Positions 6,757-15,947 of a stretch of DNA of 38,203 nt are shown here, piece by piece. This DNA is from Lysobacter sp. Its GTDB lineage: Bacteria; Pseudomonadota; Gammaproteobacteria; Xanthomonadales; Xanthomonadaceae. Each line of letters starts with the position of its first letter. Positions within the stretch are counted from its first letter, which is position 1. Both the position numbers and the translations under genes were made by a program. Location: positions 1 through 38,203 of the forward strand of contig SCUY01000217.1 of NCBI GenBank assembly GCA_004322525.1. Direction: 5' to 3'. Below the pieces are notes generated by a model, which saw only the letters and a program-made list of their open reading frames with translations, had not been told where the DNA came from and made no database searches.

Positions 6757-9140
6757 GCCGCCCTCCGCGCCAGGCGTAGCGCGTTGAGCGTTACTGCGAG
6801 CGACGAAAGGCTCATGCCGAGCGCGGCCATCCACGGCGGCACGAGCCCCATCACCGCGGCTGGCAGGGCGAGCACGTTGTAGGCGAGCGCCCAGCCGAGG
6901 TTCTGCCGTACCACCGCGCGGGTGCGGCGGGCCAGCGACACGGCGCCGGCGATGCGCGCGAGCGAGCCGCCAGTGAGTACGACATCCGCCGCGCGCTGCG
7001 CGAGCGCCGCGCCACTGCCGATGGCGATCGAGACATCGGCGCCGGCGAGCACCGGCCCATCGTTGATGCCGTCGCCGACCATCGCGACCACGCGGCCCTC
7101 GCGCTGCAGCGAACGCACGAAGGCGAGCTTGTCCTCGGGACTCTGGCGCGAAAGCGGTACGGGGACGGAAAGTTGCGCACCCACTGCTTCTACCCGCGAG
7201 GCTGCATCGCCGCTCGCGATGTGCGGCATGACGCCTTGCTCGCGGAGCGCATCGACTGCAGTCACTGCATCGGCACGCACGCACTCGACCAGCCCGATGC
7301 GTGCGACTGCCCGGGACCCATCGCCGAGCCAGAGCGCGCCGTCATCCTCGCGACCCGCCGCGAAACCGGCGCGGCCGATGCGCCAGTCGCGACCCTCGAC
7401 GCGGCCTTCGAGGCCCTGCGCGGCGACCACGCACACGGCTTCGGCCGCAGGCGCCTGGATCGACGAAAACGCAGCGGCCAACGGGTGCGTGCTGCCGCAC
7501 TCCAGCGCTGCCGCGATACGCAGCGCTTCGTCACGCGACATGCCGTCGAACGTCGAGACGTCACCCAAGGCGGAGCCCGCGTCGGTCAGTGTTCCGGTCT
7601 TGTCGAAAACGATGTCGGTCACGCGCGCCAGGCAGTCGAGCGCATCCGGCCGCCTCACCAGCAGGCCGTCGCGCGCGAGCGCGCCGTGCGCCGCCGCCAG
7701 CGCCGCCGGGATCGACAGCGACAGCGCGCAGGGACACGAGATCGCCAGCGCGGCGAGCGTGACCTCGAGTGCTCGCGCTGGCTCATGGAGATGCCAGGCC
7801 ATCCATGTCGCAGCGGCGACGAGCAGCATCGCGACAACGAACACACCGGCGATGCGATCGGCCACCTGCGCGAGCCGCGGGCGATGCGCCTGCGCCTGCT
7901 CGACGAGCCGCGACAGTTCCGACAGGCGCGTGTCCGCGCCGATGCGTTCCACGCGGATGCGCGCGGGGCCTTGGCGGCCGATGGTGCCCGCATACACGAC
8001 GTCACCCGCATGGCGCTCGACCGCATCAGGTTCGCCCGTCAGCAGCGACTCCTCGAAGCGCGCCGCGCGATCCAGCAAGGTACCGTCCGCGGGAACGGGC
8101 TCGCCCGCCGCGACGCAGGTGATGTCCCCGACGCGCAGCGCCGACACCGGCACCGTTTCACGGCTGCCGTCGGCGCGCTCGCGCACGGCTAGCACCGGCC
8201 TTGCGCGCGCGAGGGCGTCGACCTGCGCATTCGCGATCCGCCGGACGCGCTCCTCCAAGCTGCGTGCGACCAGCAGTAGGAAGACGAACATCACCGCCGC
8301 GTCGTACCAGACATGCGGGCCACCGCGTACCGTTTCGACCACGCTCGCCGCATAGGCGAGCAGCGTCGACGTCGCGACCAGCACGTCCATGCCCAGGCGG
8401 CGGTGGCGCAGCGCGCGCCATGCGCCTTCGAGAAACGGCCAGCCGGCGTAGAACACCACCGGTGTCGACACGAGGAAGGTGATCCAGCGCAGGAAGTCGC
8501 GCGTGGCGATCGGCATCGTCCCCGACGTGTCGAGGTACAGCGCCTCGCCGAACATCATCGCCTGCATCGCGCCGAGGCTCGCCAGTCCGATGCGCAGCAG
8601 CGAGCGGTTGCGCGCGCGCCTTCGCGAGGCTTCGTCCGCATGGCCAGCGGCAAGATACGGGCGGTAGCCGAGCATGGCCAGGCGACGCAGCGCATGCGAG
8701 AGCGGGGCCACGTTGGGGTCCCACACGAGCCGGATGCGACCGGTCACCGCGTTGGCGCCGACATCAAGGATCCCCGGCTCGCGCGTGAGTGCGCGATTGA
8801 CGAGCCAGGCGCAGGCGGCGCAACGCATGCCATCGGTGACGACGGTGATCTCGCGGCCGCCAGCGACGGCACGTGCATGGTCCGCGACCACCTCGTCGCG
8901 ATCCCAGGCGGAGAAGTCGGTGTCTCCGTTGCCCACGCGCGACGCGGCCTCGCTGCGCAGCCGGTAGTAGTCCCCGAGGTCCGCTTCGCCGATCCATTGC
9001 GCGGCCGCGGCGCAGCCATCGCAGCAGAACGCCTGCGCTGCGCCGTCGACGTCGTAGTGCGCCGGCAGCGGCGGCAATGGTTCACCGCAGTGGTAGCAAC
9101 GGGCCAGCGATATCGTGCGGGGCGGGCACCGCGCGTCCAT
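6753..9140 (-). CDS. ccoI: Cu(+)-transporting P1B-type ATPase CcoI/FixI
   Basis: A 795-residue heavy-metal P-type ATPase that exports Cu(I) to the periplasmic side for CuB insertion into cbb3 oxidase. In order: an N-terminal Cys-rich segment (CYHCGEPLP at about 15-23 and CCDGC at 39-43) typical of CcoI, a metal-binding GMRCAAC at 104-110, the actuator loop ESLLTGE at 364-370, the transport motif SCPC at 468-471, the phosphorylation site DKTGT at 513-517, the HP dipeptide at 552-553 and GDGIND at 689-694. All signature residues are intact. The ATG at 9140 is 4 bases past the ccoH stop; an upstream in-frame extension would lie inside ccoH. Its 3' end overlaps ccoS. Confidence 0.95.
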   Translation of the reverse strand: MDARCPPRTISLARCYHCGEPLPPLPAHYDVDGAAQAFCCDGCAAAAQWIGEADLGDYYRLRSEAASRVGNGDTDFSAWDRDEVVADHARAVAGGREITVVTDGMRCAACAWLVNRALTREPGILDVGANAVTGRIRLVWDPNVAPLSHALRRLAMLGYRPYLAAGHADEASRRRARNRSLLRIGLASLGAMQAMMFGEALYLDTSGTMPIATRDFLRWITFLVSTPVVFYAGWPFLEGAWRALRHRRLGMDVLVATSTLLAYAASVVETVRGGPHVWYDAAVMFVFLLLVARSLEERVRRIANAQVDALARARPVLAVRERADGSRETVPVSALRVGDITCVAAGEPVPADGTLLDRAARFEESLLTGEPDAVERHAGDVVYAGTIGRQGPARIRVERIGADTRLSELSRLVEQAQAHRPRLAQVADRIAGVFVVAMLLVAAATWMAWHLHEPARALEVTLAALAISCPCALSLSIPAALAAAHGALARDGLLVRRPDALDCLARVTDIVFDKTGTLTDAGSALGDVSTFDGMSRDEALRIAAALECGSTHPLAAAFSSIQAPAAEAVCVVAAQGLEGRVEGRDWRIGRAGFAAGREDDGALWLGDGSRAVARIGLVECVRADAVTAVDALREQGVMPHIASGDAASRVEAVGAQLSVPVPLSRQSPEDKLAFVRSLQREGRVVAMVGDGINDGPVLAGADVSIAIGSGAALAQRAADVVLTGGSLARIAGAVSLARRTRAVVRQNLGWALAYNVLALPAAVMGLVPPWMAALGMSLSSLAVTLNALRLARRAA

Positions 9141-9144
9141 GGCC

Positions 9145-9645
9145 TCAGCGTGTGCCCGACAGCGCCGGTTGCAATGCAACGGCCTGCTGGCCCTTCGGCA
9201 GCCGGCCGCCGATGCGCCAGCGGCCATCGGCGGGTTCCAGGCGCACGTTCCACTCGCTGCCGGCGTCGACCTTGAACGCGGCATGCCAGCCGAGCGGGCC
9301 CGGCTTCACGTCGATCACGCGATCGTCGACGGAATGCGTGGGATGCACGAGACTCACGCGAAGCGTCGCGCTGCGGTCGAAATCACCCTGCACGGGCAGC
9401 ACGTCGACCGCGCCGCCACCAACGCGCACCACCGCGCCCAGTTTCATCTGCTGCGCGCGCGCGTCCGGCCCGAGGTCGGCGACCTGCATCTGTGCGGTGC
9501 GATCGACCTTGTCGACGATCGCATCGTCGGAATCACGGTTGGCGATCACCACGAGGCCGATGCCGAAGATCATCGAGACCACCGGCAGGCCGACGACCAG
9601 CCACATCACCGGGTTGGACCACTTGGAACGTTCGTCAGGCTGCAT
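9145..9645 (-). CDS. ccoH: cbb3 oxidase assembly protein CcoH (FixH family)
   Basis: A 166-residue protein with one N-terminal TM helix (about 13-36) and a periplasmic FixH-type beta domain (LRVSLVHPTHSVDDR, GWHAAFKVDAGSEWNVRLE). CcoH interacts with CcoN and stabilises cbb3 assembly. The start is a choice between a GTG at 9648 (GTGA overlap with the ccoG stop) and the next codon, ATG at 9645 (TGATG overlap). I take the ATG. Either way translation is coupled to ccoG. Confidence 0.9.
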   Translation of the reverse strand: MQPDERSKWSNPVMWLVVGLPVVSMIFGIGLVVIANRDSDDAIVDKVDRTAQMQVADLGPDARAQQMKLGAVVRVGGGAVDVLPVQGDFDRSATLRVSLVHPTHSVDDRVIDVKPGPLGWHAAFKVDAGSEWNVRLEPADGRWRIGGRLPKGQQAVALQPALSGTR

Positions 9646-11183
9646 CACATCGGTCCGAAGAAGCTGCTGTCGACGCTCGCCTGCACGCTGCCGTCGGCGG
9701 CGCGTACGTCGAAGCGCAAGGGGTGGCGGCCGGCGACGCCGGCGGGGGCATGCACCGTCGCTTCCACGGGCACCACCGCCTGCGCAGGCACGTCGACCGT
9801 GAGCGGCGCGCGGCGCAACGCCAGGCCGTCGGCGGCATGCGCGAGCGTGATGCGGTAGTGCTGCGGCGCGTCGGTCCTGTTCGCAAGCTTGAGCGTGTAG
9901 CCGTTGTCGATGCCGTCAGTCACCGGGCGGTACAGCGCGTTGCGATCGCGCATGGCCTCGACGGTGAGCGGCGCACGGTGGCCGACGCCCCAGGCCCATC
10001 CCGCGACGAGTGCAACCAGCAGCGCGCCGTAGACCACGATCCGCGGACGCAGCACGCGGCTGGGGCGCTCCTCGAGCGTGTTCTGTGTGGTGTAGCGGAT
10101 CAGGCCCTGCGGGTAACCGAGCTTGTCCATCACGCCGTCGCAGGCGTCGATGCAGGCGCCGCAGGCGATGCATTCGTACTGCAGGCCGTTGCGGATGTCG
10201 ATGCCGGTCGGGCAGACCTGTACGCAGATCGTGCAGTCGATGCAGTCGCCGAGGTCTTCGGGGGCGAATTTCGGCAGCGGTTCGGCGGTCACGCCCGCGC
10301 CGGCGAAGGTGATCGTGCCGCCGGCACCGGTGGCGGCGGCCGTGGGATGCAGGGCCGCCCGGAAGACGTAGTCGTAGGCGGTGACGCGAGCGAGCAGGCC
10401 GCGCGCGCGCCCGAGCACACTGGGCAGCCCGCGCTTGCGGGCGCCGCGCGGCTCCCCGCGCATCGGGTCGTAGGCGATGATCAGCGTGTTGCGGTCGAAC
10501 ATCGCGCTCTGGAAGCGAGCGTAGGGGCACATGTACTTGCAGACCTGCTCGCGCAGGAAGCCGGCGTTGCCCCAGGTGGCGAGCGCGTAGAACAGCACCC
10601 AGAACGTCTCCCAGCCGCCCCAGGCCAGCGTCGGCAGGCGATGGGCGAGGTCGATGGCCGGCGTGAAGAAGCCCACGAAGGTGAAGCCGGTCCACAGCGC
10701 GAACACCGCCCACAGCAGGTGCTTGGCGCCCTTGCGCAGCAGCTTCTCGCGCGTCCATGGACCTGCGTCGAGCTTGATGCGCTTCGCGCGGTCGCCCTCC
10801 GTCCAGCGTTCCATCCACAGGAATACTTCGGTCCACACCGTCTGCGGGCAGGCATAGCCGCACCACAGGCGCCCGGCGAGCGCGGTGAAGAAGAACAGCG
10901 CGAGCGCGGCGACGATCAGCAGCAGCGCGAGGAACAGGAAGTCCTGCGGCCAGAACGTCAGCGCGAAGACATGGAACTTGCGCGCGGGCAGGTCGAACAG
11001 CACGGCCTGGCGCCCGTTCCATGCCAGCCACGGGAAGACGTAGAACATCCCGAGCAACCATGCGACCGCGACCACGCGCAGCCGCGCGAGCGGGCCTTCC
11101 ACCGCGCGCGGGTAGACCTTGCGCTCGCTGACGTAGGCGCCGACCGGCTCGTCGAGCATCTGCAATGGAATCGAGCGGCTCAT
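9645..11183 (-). CDS. ccoG: Cytochrome c oxidase accessory protein CcoG (di-cluster ferredoxin, cupric reductase)
   Basis: A 512-residue membrane protein with about five TM helices, an RLWCGYACPQTVWTE segment (Cys108, Cys112), QVCKYMCPYARFQ (Cys215, Cys219), and two 4Fe-4S ferredoxin motifs: CIDCTICVQVCP at 314-325 and CIACGACIDACD at 338-349. A C-terminal Ig-like domain follows. CcoG is known to reduce Cu(II) for loading into cbb3 oxidase. Between the conserved GEPRGARK and LGDCIDC there is an extra Ala/Gly-rich stretch of about 45 residues (roughly 252-310) that I do not recall in the classical proteins. The start overlaps the preceding 98-residue gene by ATGA. Confidence 0.95.
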   Translation of the reverse strand: MSRSIPLQMLDEPVGAYVSERKVYPRAVEGPLARLRVVAVAWLLGMFYVFPWLAWNGRQAVLFDLPARKFHVFALTFWPQDFLFLALLLIVAALALFFFTALAGRLWCGYACPQTVWTEVFLWMERWTEGDRAKRIKLDAGPWTREKLLRKGAKHLLWAVFALWTGFTFVGFFTPAIDLAHRLPTLAWGGWETFWVLFYALATWGNAGFLREQVCKYMCPYARFQSAMFDRNTLIIAYDPMRGEPRGARKRGLPSVLGRARGLLARVTAYDYVFRAALHPTAAATGAGGTITFAGAGVTAEPLPKFAPEDLGDCIDCTICVQVCPTGIDIRNGLQYECIACGACIDACDGVMDKLGYPQGLIRYTTQNTLEERPSRVLRPRIVVYGALLVALVAGWAWGVGHRAPLTVEAMRDRNALYRPVTDGIDNGYTLKLANRTDAPQHYRITLAHAADGLALRRAPLTVDVPAQAVVPVEATVHAPAGVAGRHPLRFDVRAADGSVQASVDSSFFGPM

Positions 11184-11476
11184 CGGTCTTGCGGCAGTGG
11201 CTGGTTGAAGCGGCTCGCCGGCCGCAGCAGAATCCAGGTGAACAGGCTCGACGCACTGGTGGCCAGCCAGAAGGTGAAGAAGCCGACGGTGTAACCGAGC
11301 TCGCGCGTCAGGGTGAGTTGCGGGAACGTCATGTCGCGCAGCACCAGCGGGTCGACGTAGGCGAAGAACACCATCGTGGCGACGCCGGCCGCGAAGAAGC
11401 TCGGCCAGAGGATCGCGCCGACCCGCTGGGCCATCGGGCGCGGCGGGTGGTCGAACACGGGCTGCGGTCGCGACAT
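11180..11476 (-). CDS. Small two-helix membrane protein inside the cco operon
   Basis: A 98-residue protein with two predicted TM helices (about 18-40 and 60-84) joined by a short loop (DPLVLRDMTFPQLTLTRE), and short polar ends. I do not recognise a named family. It lies between ccoP and ccoG, has a good Shine-Dalgarno (AAGGAG eight bases before the ATG) and overlaps ccoG by ATGA, so it is a genuine, translated operon member. An assembly or stabilising role for the oxidase is inferred from position only. Confidence 0.85.
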   Translation of the reverse strand: MSRPQPVFDHPPRPMAQRVGAILWPSFFAAGVATMVFFAYVDPLVLRDMTFPQLTLTRELGYTVGFFTFWLATSASSLFTWILLRPASRFNQPLPQDR

Positions 11477-11488
11477 GCGTGGAGCTCC

Positions 11489-12415
11489 TTACTTCGCCGC
11501 GACCTGCGCGGGGCGGTTCGACAGCGACCAGACGTAGGCAGCAACCAGCCGTGCGCGCGTATCACCCAGCAGCGCACGGTGCGCCGGCATCACGCCGTGG
11601 CGACCGTTGGTGATCGTCTGCACGATTTGCGCCTTGCTGCCGCCGTAGAGCCAGTAGTCGTCGGTCAGGTTCGGTGCGCCCATTGCGATGTTGCCCTTGC
11701 CGTCGGTGCCGTGGCAGGCGATGCAGACACCCTCGTACAGCGTCTTGCCCTGTGCCGCCATGTAGTTGTTGTCCAGGCCCTTCGGGTCTGACAGCGACTG
11801 CACGTAGCTCGCGACATAGTCGACGGCGTTCTCGCCGCCCATGCCGGTCAGCACCTTGCCCCATTCGGGCATCACGCCGTCGCGGCCGTCGAGCACCGTT
11901 TCGAGCACGCGGTCGGACGTGCCGCCCCAGTGCCAGATGTCGTCGGTTAGGTTGGGATAGCCGATCGCGCCCGTCGCCGACGAGCCGTGGCAGCCCGAGC
12001 AGGTGTTCGCGAAGATCGAATGCCCGATGGCCACGGCATGCGGGTCACGCGCGATCACGTCGATCGGCTTGCCCGCATAGCGCGCGAACGCGGTGTTGAG
12101 CTTGGCGTCCTCGCTGGCCTTGTCGGCCGCGTATTCCTTGTTCGACGTCCAGCCCGAAATCCCCTGGTAGCGGCCGAGTCCGCCGTACCAGACGATGTAG
12201 CCGATGGCGAAGATGATCGTCAGGTAGAAACCATTGATCCACCAGCGCGGCAGCGGCTTGTTGTATTCGGTGAGGTCGTCGTCCCACACGTGGCTGGTGT
12301 CGGTCGGCTTCGGGTCGCCGGGGCGCTTGCGCGCGGTGAACCACAGCAGCCACACGCATCCGGCGATGTTCAGCACGACGAGTGCGATCACGTACCACGA
12401 CCAGCCCATGCTCAT
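11489..12415 (-). CDS. ccoP: cbb3-type cytochrome c oxidase subunit III (dihaem cytochrome c)
   Basis: A 308-residue membrane-anchored dihaem cytochrome c that passes electrons to CcoO/CcoN. There are two N-terminal TM helices (about 7-26 and 59-79), with the CcoP motif HVWDDDLTEYNKPLPRWW (42-59) before the second, then two class I cytochrome c domains. Their haem sites are CSGCH (Cys139, Cys142, His143) and CIACH (Cys231, Cys234, His235), and MPEW and MPAH provide distal methionines. GAGGAG precedes the ATG by eight bases, and the start overlaps the ccoQ stop by ATGA. Confidence 0.97.
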   Translation of the reverse strand: MSMGWSWYVIALVVLNIAGCVWLLWFTARKRPGDPKPTDTSHVWDDDLTEYNKPLPRWWINGFYLTIIFAIGYIVWYGGLGRYQGISGWTSNKEYAADKASEDAKLNTAFARYAGKPIDVIARDPHAVAIGHSIFANTCSGCHGSSATGAIGYPNLTDDIWHWGGTSDRVLETVLDGRDGVMPEWGKVLTGMGGENAVDYVASYVQSLSDPKGLDNNYMAAQGKTLYEGVCIACHGTDGKGNIAMGAPNLTDDYWLYGGSKAQIVQTITNGRHGVMPAHRALLGDTRARLVAAYVWSLSNRPAQVAAK

Positions 12416-12552
12416 CGCGGGGTCTCCTCGGAATCATTGAGTGGCAGACGCGCGGCGGCGTCGAACTCGGGCTTGCGCGCCGGGCGCCAGGCCCAGACCC
12501 AGCCGGCCAGGAACAGCGCCAGCAGGATCGCGGTGACGATGCCTGCAACCAT
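12412..12552 (-). CDS. ccoQ: cbb3 oxidase subunit CcoQ (FixQ)
   Basis: A 46-residue single-helix protein: a hydrophobic segment at about 3-22 (GIVTAILLALFLAGWVWAW), then a short basic and acidic tail (RPARKPEFDAAARLP). Size, single TM helix and position between ccoO and ccoP fit CcoQ, which stabilises the CcoP-core interaction. GGGAGG lies about eight bases upstream of the ATG at 12552, and the stop overlaps the ccoP start. Confidence 0.9.
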   Translation of the reverse strand: MVAGIVTAILLALFLAGWVWAWRPARKPEFDAAARLPLNDSEETPR

Positions 12553-12555
12553 GGC

Positions 12556-13173
12556 TCAGCCTCCCCTCGGCGCGTGGCGGCCGAGGTCCTGCAGGTAGGC
12601 GATCACCGCGTCCAACTCGGTCTTGCCTTCCACGGCTTTCGCCGCGCCGGCGATGTCGGCATCGGTGTAGGGATCGCCAATCGCGCGCAGCGCCTTCATG
12701 TGCGTGGTGATGGTCTCGCCGTCGACGTCGTTCTGCGCGAGCCACGGGAAGCCGGGCATGTTCGACTCCGGCACCACGTCACGCGGCTGGTTGAGGTGCA
12801 CGCGATGCCAGTCGTCCGAATACCGGCCGCCGACGCGCGCGAGGTCCGGGCCCGTGCGCTTGGAACCCCACTGGAACGGATGGTCGTAGACCGATTCACC
12901 GGCGAGCGAGTAGTGGCCGTAGCGTTCGGTCTCGAAGCGCAGCGTGCGCACCATCTGCGAATGGCAGTTGTAGCAACCCTCGCGGATGTAGACATCACGT
13001 CCGGCGAGCTGCAGCGCGGGATACGGTTTGACACCCGGCAGCGGCTTGATCGCCTCGGCCTGGTTCATCAGCGGCACGATCTCGGCCAGGCCGCCGAACG
13101 AGACGGCCACCGCGATCAGCATGGCCATCAGGCCGACATTCTTTTCGACTTTCTCGTGTGCATTGGTGCTCAT
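12556..13173 (-). CDS. ccoO: cbb3-type cytochrome c oxidase subunit II (monohaem cytochrome c)
   Basis: A 205-residue membrane-anchored monohaem cytochrome c with an N-terminal TM helix (about 12-35) and the haem site CYNCH (Cys67, Cys70, His71) in [27 protein letters not shown] supplies the distal Met. GAGGA lies about eight bases before the ATG. It is the second gene of the operon, nine bases after ccoN and three before ccoQ. Confidence 0.97.
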   Translation of the reverse strand: MSTNAHEKVEKNVGLMAMLIAVAVSFGGLAEIVPLMNQAEAIKPLPGVKPYPALQLAGRDVYIREGCYNCHSQMVRTLRFETERYGHYSLAGESVYDHPFQWGSKRTGPDLARVGGRYSDDWHRVHLNQPRDVVPESNMPGFPWLAQNDVDGETITTHMKALRAIGDPYTDADIAGAAKAVEGKTELDAVIAYLQDLGRHAPRGG

Positions 13174-13182
13174 GTCGGGTCC

Positions 13183-14667
13183 TCAGGCGAGCGCCGGTGC
13201 GGGTAGCCCATCGACCACCGGCTCGCGACCATCCGCGAGCGTCTTCAGCACGTTCCAGCCCATCAGAAGCATCCCGCCGAGCACCAGCAGGCCGCCGCCG
13301 AAGCGGATCAGGTAGTAGGGATAGGTCGCGTTGAGCGCTTCGACGAAGCTGTAGGTCAGCGTGCCGTCGGGGTTGGTGGCGCGCCACATCAGGCCCTGCG
13401 TCACGCCGGCGATCCACATCGCCACGATGTAGAACACCACGCCGATGGTGTGCAGCCAGAAGTGCACGTCGATCGCCTTCGTCGAATGCATGCGCTCGGC
13501 GCCGACGAGCTTCGGCAGCATCGCGTAGGTCGAGCCGATGGTGATCATCGCCACCCAGCCCAGCGCCCCGGCGTGCACGTGGCCGATCGTCCAGTCGGTG
13601 TAATGCGACAGCGAGTTCACCGTCTTGATGGACATCATCGGTCCCTCGAACGTCGCCATCATGTAGAACGAAAGCGACACGACCAGGAACTTCAGGATCG
13701 GATCGGTGCGCAGCTTGTGCCACACGCCCGAGAGCGTGAGCATGCCGTTGATGGCGCCGCCCCAGGAGGGCGCGAGCAGGATCAGCGAAAACACCATGCC
13801 GAGGCTCTGCGCCCAGTCGGGCAGCGCGGTGTACTGCAGGTGGTGCGGGCCGGCCCACATATAGACCGCGATCAGCGCCCAGAAGTGCACGATCGATAGG
13901 CGATACGAATAGACCGGGCGCTGCGCCTGTTTCGGCACGAAGTAGTACATCATCCCGAGGAAGCCGGCGGTCAGGAAGAAACCCACCGCGTTGTGGCCGT
14001 ACCACCACTGCACCATGGCATCGACGGTGCCGCTGTACACGCTGTACGACTTGAACGCGCCCGCCGGGATGGCGATGTTGTTGACGATGTGCAGTAGCGT
14101 CACCGCGACGATGAAGCTGCCGTAGAACCAGTTGGCGACGTAGATGTGCGGCGTCTTGCGCTTGGCGATCGTGCCGAAGAACAGCCAACCGTAGGCGATC
14201 CAGACCACCGCGATCAAAAGGTCGATCGGCCATTCGAGCTCGGCGTATTCCTTGCCCTGCGTCAGGCCCATCGGCAGCGTCACCGCCGCGGCGAAGATCA
14301 CCGCCTGCCAGCCCCAGAACACGAACCCGGCCAATCGGTCGGAGATCAGTCGCACGCCACAGGTACGCTGCACCACGTACAGGCTAGTGCCCATCAACGC
14401 TGAGCCACCGAAGGCGAAGATCACCGCATTGGTATGCAGCGGGCGCAGGCGTCCATAGCTCAGCCACGGGATGCCGTAGGTGAGGTCGGGCCAGTACAGC
14501 TGCGCCGCGATCAGCGCGCCGACCGACATGCCGACGATGCCCCACAGCACCGTGGCGAGCGAGAACTGCACGACCACGCGGTCGTTGTACGACGCGGCCC
14601 GCGGGCGGGGCACGGTCGGGGCGGGTGCCGGTACGGACACCACGCCCGTGGCATCGAGGACGGTCAT
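13183..14667 (-). CDS. ccoN: cbb3-type cytochrome c oxidase subunit I
   Basis: The 494-residue catalytic haem-copper subunit. Ligands are in place: His78 in [10 protein letters not shown] (low-spin haem), His225 in [11 protein letters not shown], the His275-His276 pair in [10 protein letters not shown] (CuB), and His363/His365 in [10 protein letters not shown]. About twelve TM helices are present. The ATG at 14667 is chosen because the predicted FNR-dependent transcript begins near 14700 and the upstream in-frame codons encode no helix. A soluble tail of about 30 residues rich in Pro/Ala precedes the first helix. It is the first gene of a ten-gene operon reaching 5868. Confidence 0.97.
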   Translation of the reverse strand: MTVLDATGVVSVPAPAPTVPRPRAASYNDRVVVQFSLATVLWGIVGMSVGALIAAQLYWPDLTYGIPWLSYGRLRPLHTNAVIFAFGGSALMGTSLYVVQRTCGVRLISDRLAGFVFWGWQAVIFAAAVTLPMGLTQGKEYAELEWPIDLLIAVVWIAYGWLFFGTIAKRKTPHIYVANWFYGSFIVAVTLLHIVNNIAIPAGAFKSYSVYSGTVDAMVQWWYGHNAVGFFLTAGFLGMMYYFVPKQAQRPVYSYRLSIVHFWALIAVYMWAGPHHLQYTALPDWAQSLGMVFSLILLAPSWGGAINGMLTLSGVWHKLRTDPILKFLVVSLSFYMMATFEGPMMSIKTVNSLSHYTDWTIGHVHAGALGWVAMITIGSTYAMLPKLVGAERMHSTKAIDVHFWLHTIGVVFYIVAMWIAGVTQGLMWRATNPDGTLTYSFVEALNATYPYYLIRFGGGLLVLGGMLLMGWNVLKTLADGREPVVDGLPAPALA

Positions 14668-14706
14668 GGATGGACCCGGATGGGAAGTTGGGAGATCACG
14701 CGGGAA

Positions 14707-14747
14707 ATTGTCGACCTCGCACTCACGGGCGACTTGATCTCGATCAA
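14707..14747 (-). promoter_or_regulatory. FNR-dependent class II promoter of the cco operon
   Basis: A perfect FNR/Anr box, TTGATCTCGATCAA, covers 14734-14747. On the minus strand a -10-like GACAAT (14707-14712) predicts a start at about 14700, placing the box centre near -41, the class II activation position. The leader to the ccoN ATG would be about 33 bases. Confidence 0.85.
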
Positions 14748-14779
14748 GTGCGGTCGGTGCCGCTAGGCTGGTCGCCTGC

Positions 14780-15380
14780 GCGGCACGAAAGAACACAGCG
14801 GGGGCCGCCCTGTGCCTGGCAGATCGCATAGAACTTTGCCAGCGCGCGACCCGACGAAAGCAACTCCCGGGCCTGCGCCACGCCGCCACTGGTCGCGGCC
14901 CCCTGCGACGAGGTCGAGGAGCGCGCCCGCAAGAAGCAGCGCGCGCTCGCGGAGGTCCGCGGGCGCATCGGCATCGTTGCGAAGTACTTTCAGCACATCG
15001 ATCGCCTCCAGCGCCGGGCCGATGCCGAAGCCGACCGGCTGCAAGCCGTCGGAGTGATGCACACCAATGCGCAGCCCCAGTGTTTTCCCGGCGTCTACCA
15101 GGCGGCGCGTAAGCGCAGCGGCTGCCACGTCGCTGCGCACTTTCGCGGTCGGGCCGATCGGCATGTCGATCAGCACATGGTTCGAGCCCGCGGCGACCTT
15201 CTTCGACAGCACGCTCGCGACGAGCTGGCCGTCACTGTCGAAATCGAGTGGGCGCTCGACGCGGATCAGCACATCGTCTGCCGGGCTCAGCCGCGCACTG
15301 CCGCCCCAGACCAGGCAGCCGCCCTCCTGCTCCATGACGCGTCGCATCGCAGGCAATTCGAGGTCGACCGGTGTCATCAC
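14780..15380 (-). pseudogene. Remnant of an AMP/thymidine phosphorylase-like gene
   Basis: The minus strand encodes a recognisable middle segment of the roughly 500-residue thymidine/AMP phosphorylase family: [48 protein letters not shown], and [19 protein letters not shown] followed by [16 protein letters not shown]. The similarity then continues in another frame ([33 protein letters not shown]), implying a frameshift near 14915-14930, close to a five-G run. The N-terminal catalytic half and the last part of the C-terminus are absent, so no active enzyme can be made. Relatives of this gene often lie in FNR/Anr-controlled hypoxia clusters in other proteobacteria (family knowledge). Its position beside the ccoN FNR box suggests a decayed member of the same regulon. 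Confidence 0.8.
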
Positions 15381-15381
15381 T

Positions 15382-15779
15382 TCAACCGTGTCGGCGGTAC
15401 CGGCAGGCCCACCATGTCCGGTTCTGCACGAAATAGCCGGCCGGGCTCAGGAATTTGCCGGCCACCAGTGCGGCGTGGTCGCCCAGCAGCCAGCTGGCTG
15501 TCGCGTACTCGACACCCGTCTCGCGCCCGCCATCCGAGTCGACGGCCGCTTCGAGCTCCGTCTCGAACAGGAGTCGTGGGCCGACCTGCAGATGCAGGTC
15601 GGCGCGAGCGTGCCTTCCAGGCGCGAGCCGTCGCCGGTGGTGGCAACCGCAGCGACGTCTGCATACCCGGTGACGTGGAACACGACCGAGCCGTCGTCGG
15701 CAGCCACGGCGTTCGCAGCGGTCAGCTCCTGCGAGGCTGCGGAGCCGGCGGCCGTCAGCAGCAGCGTGGCGAGCGGGCG
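15382..15779 (-). pseudogene. Remnant of an exported porin-like protein
   Basis: A signal-peptide-like stretch (RPLATLLLTAAGSAAS) leads into a beta-barrel-type N-terminus (FHVTGYADVAAVATTGDG). The reading then shifts frame near 15595 and continues with PRLLFETELEAAVDSDG and ATASWLLGDHAALVAGKFL, then SPAGYFVQN, before a stop at 15382. This pattern (GYADV, LLFE-ELE, LVAGKFLSP-G-F-QN) is that of an uncharacterised outer-membrane porin-like family that normally runs several hundred residues. Both a frameshift and a large C-terminal truncation are present. It is fused upstream, in frame, to an unrelated membrane fragment. Confidence 0.65.
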
Positions 15780-15947
15780 GTGATCAATATGCGCGGCACG
15801 CCGTGCTCCGAACGCATTGCTGAGCACGCCATACAACGCACCCACCCAGATGCCGGTAATGGTGAAGAAGACCGCGCCAATCGCGACATGCGCGAACGTC
15901 ATCGCCGGCACCGGTTGCTGGAACGGCGCAACGTTCAGGCCGTGCAC
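15780..15947 (-). pseudogene. Membrane-protein tail fragment
   Basis: About 55 codons encode one or two hydrophobic helices (TFAHVAIGAVFFTITGIWVG, then ALYGVLSNAFGARRAA) in frame with the following porin-like signal peptide. The shape recalls the C-terminal helix of LysE/RhtB-type exporters, but the match is too short to name. It has no upstream body and is read as a truncated remnant. Confidence 0.4.
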
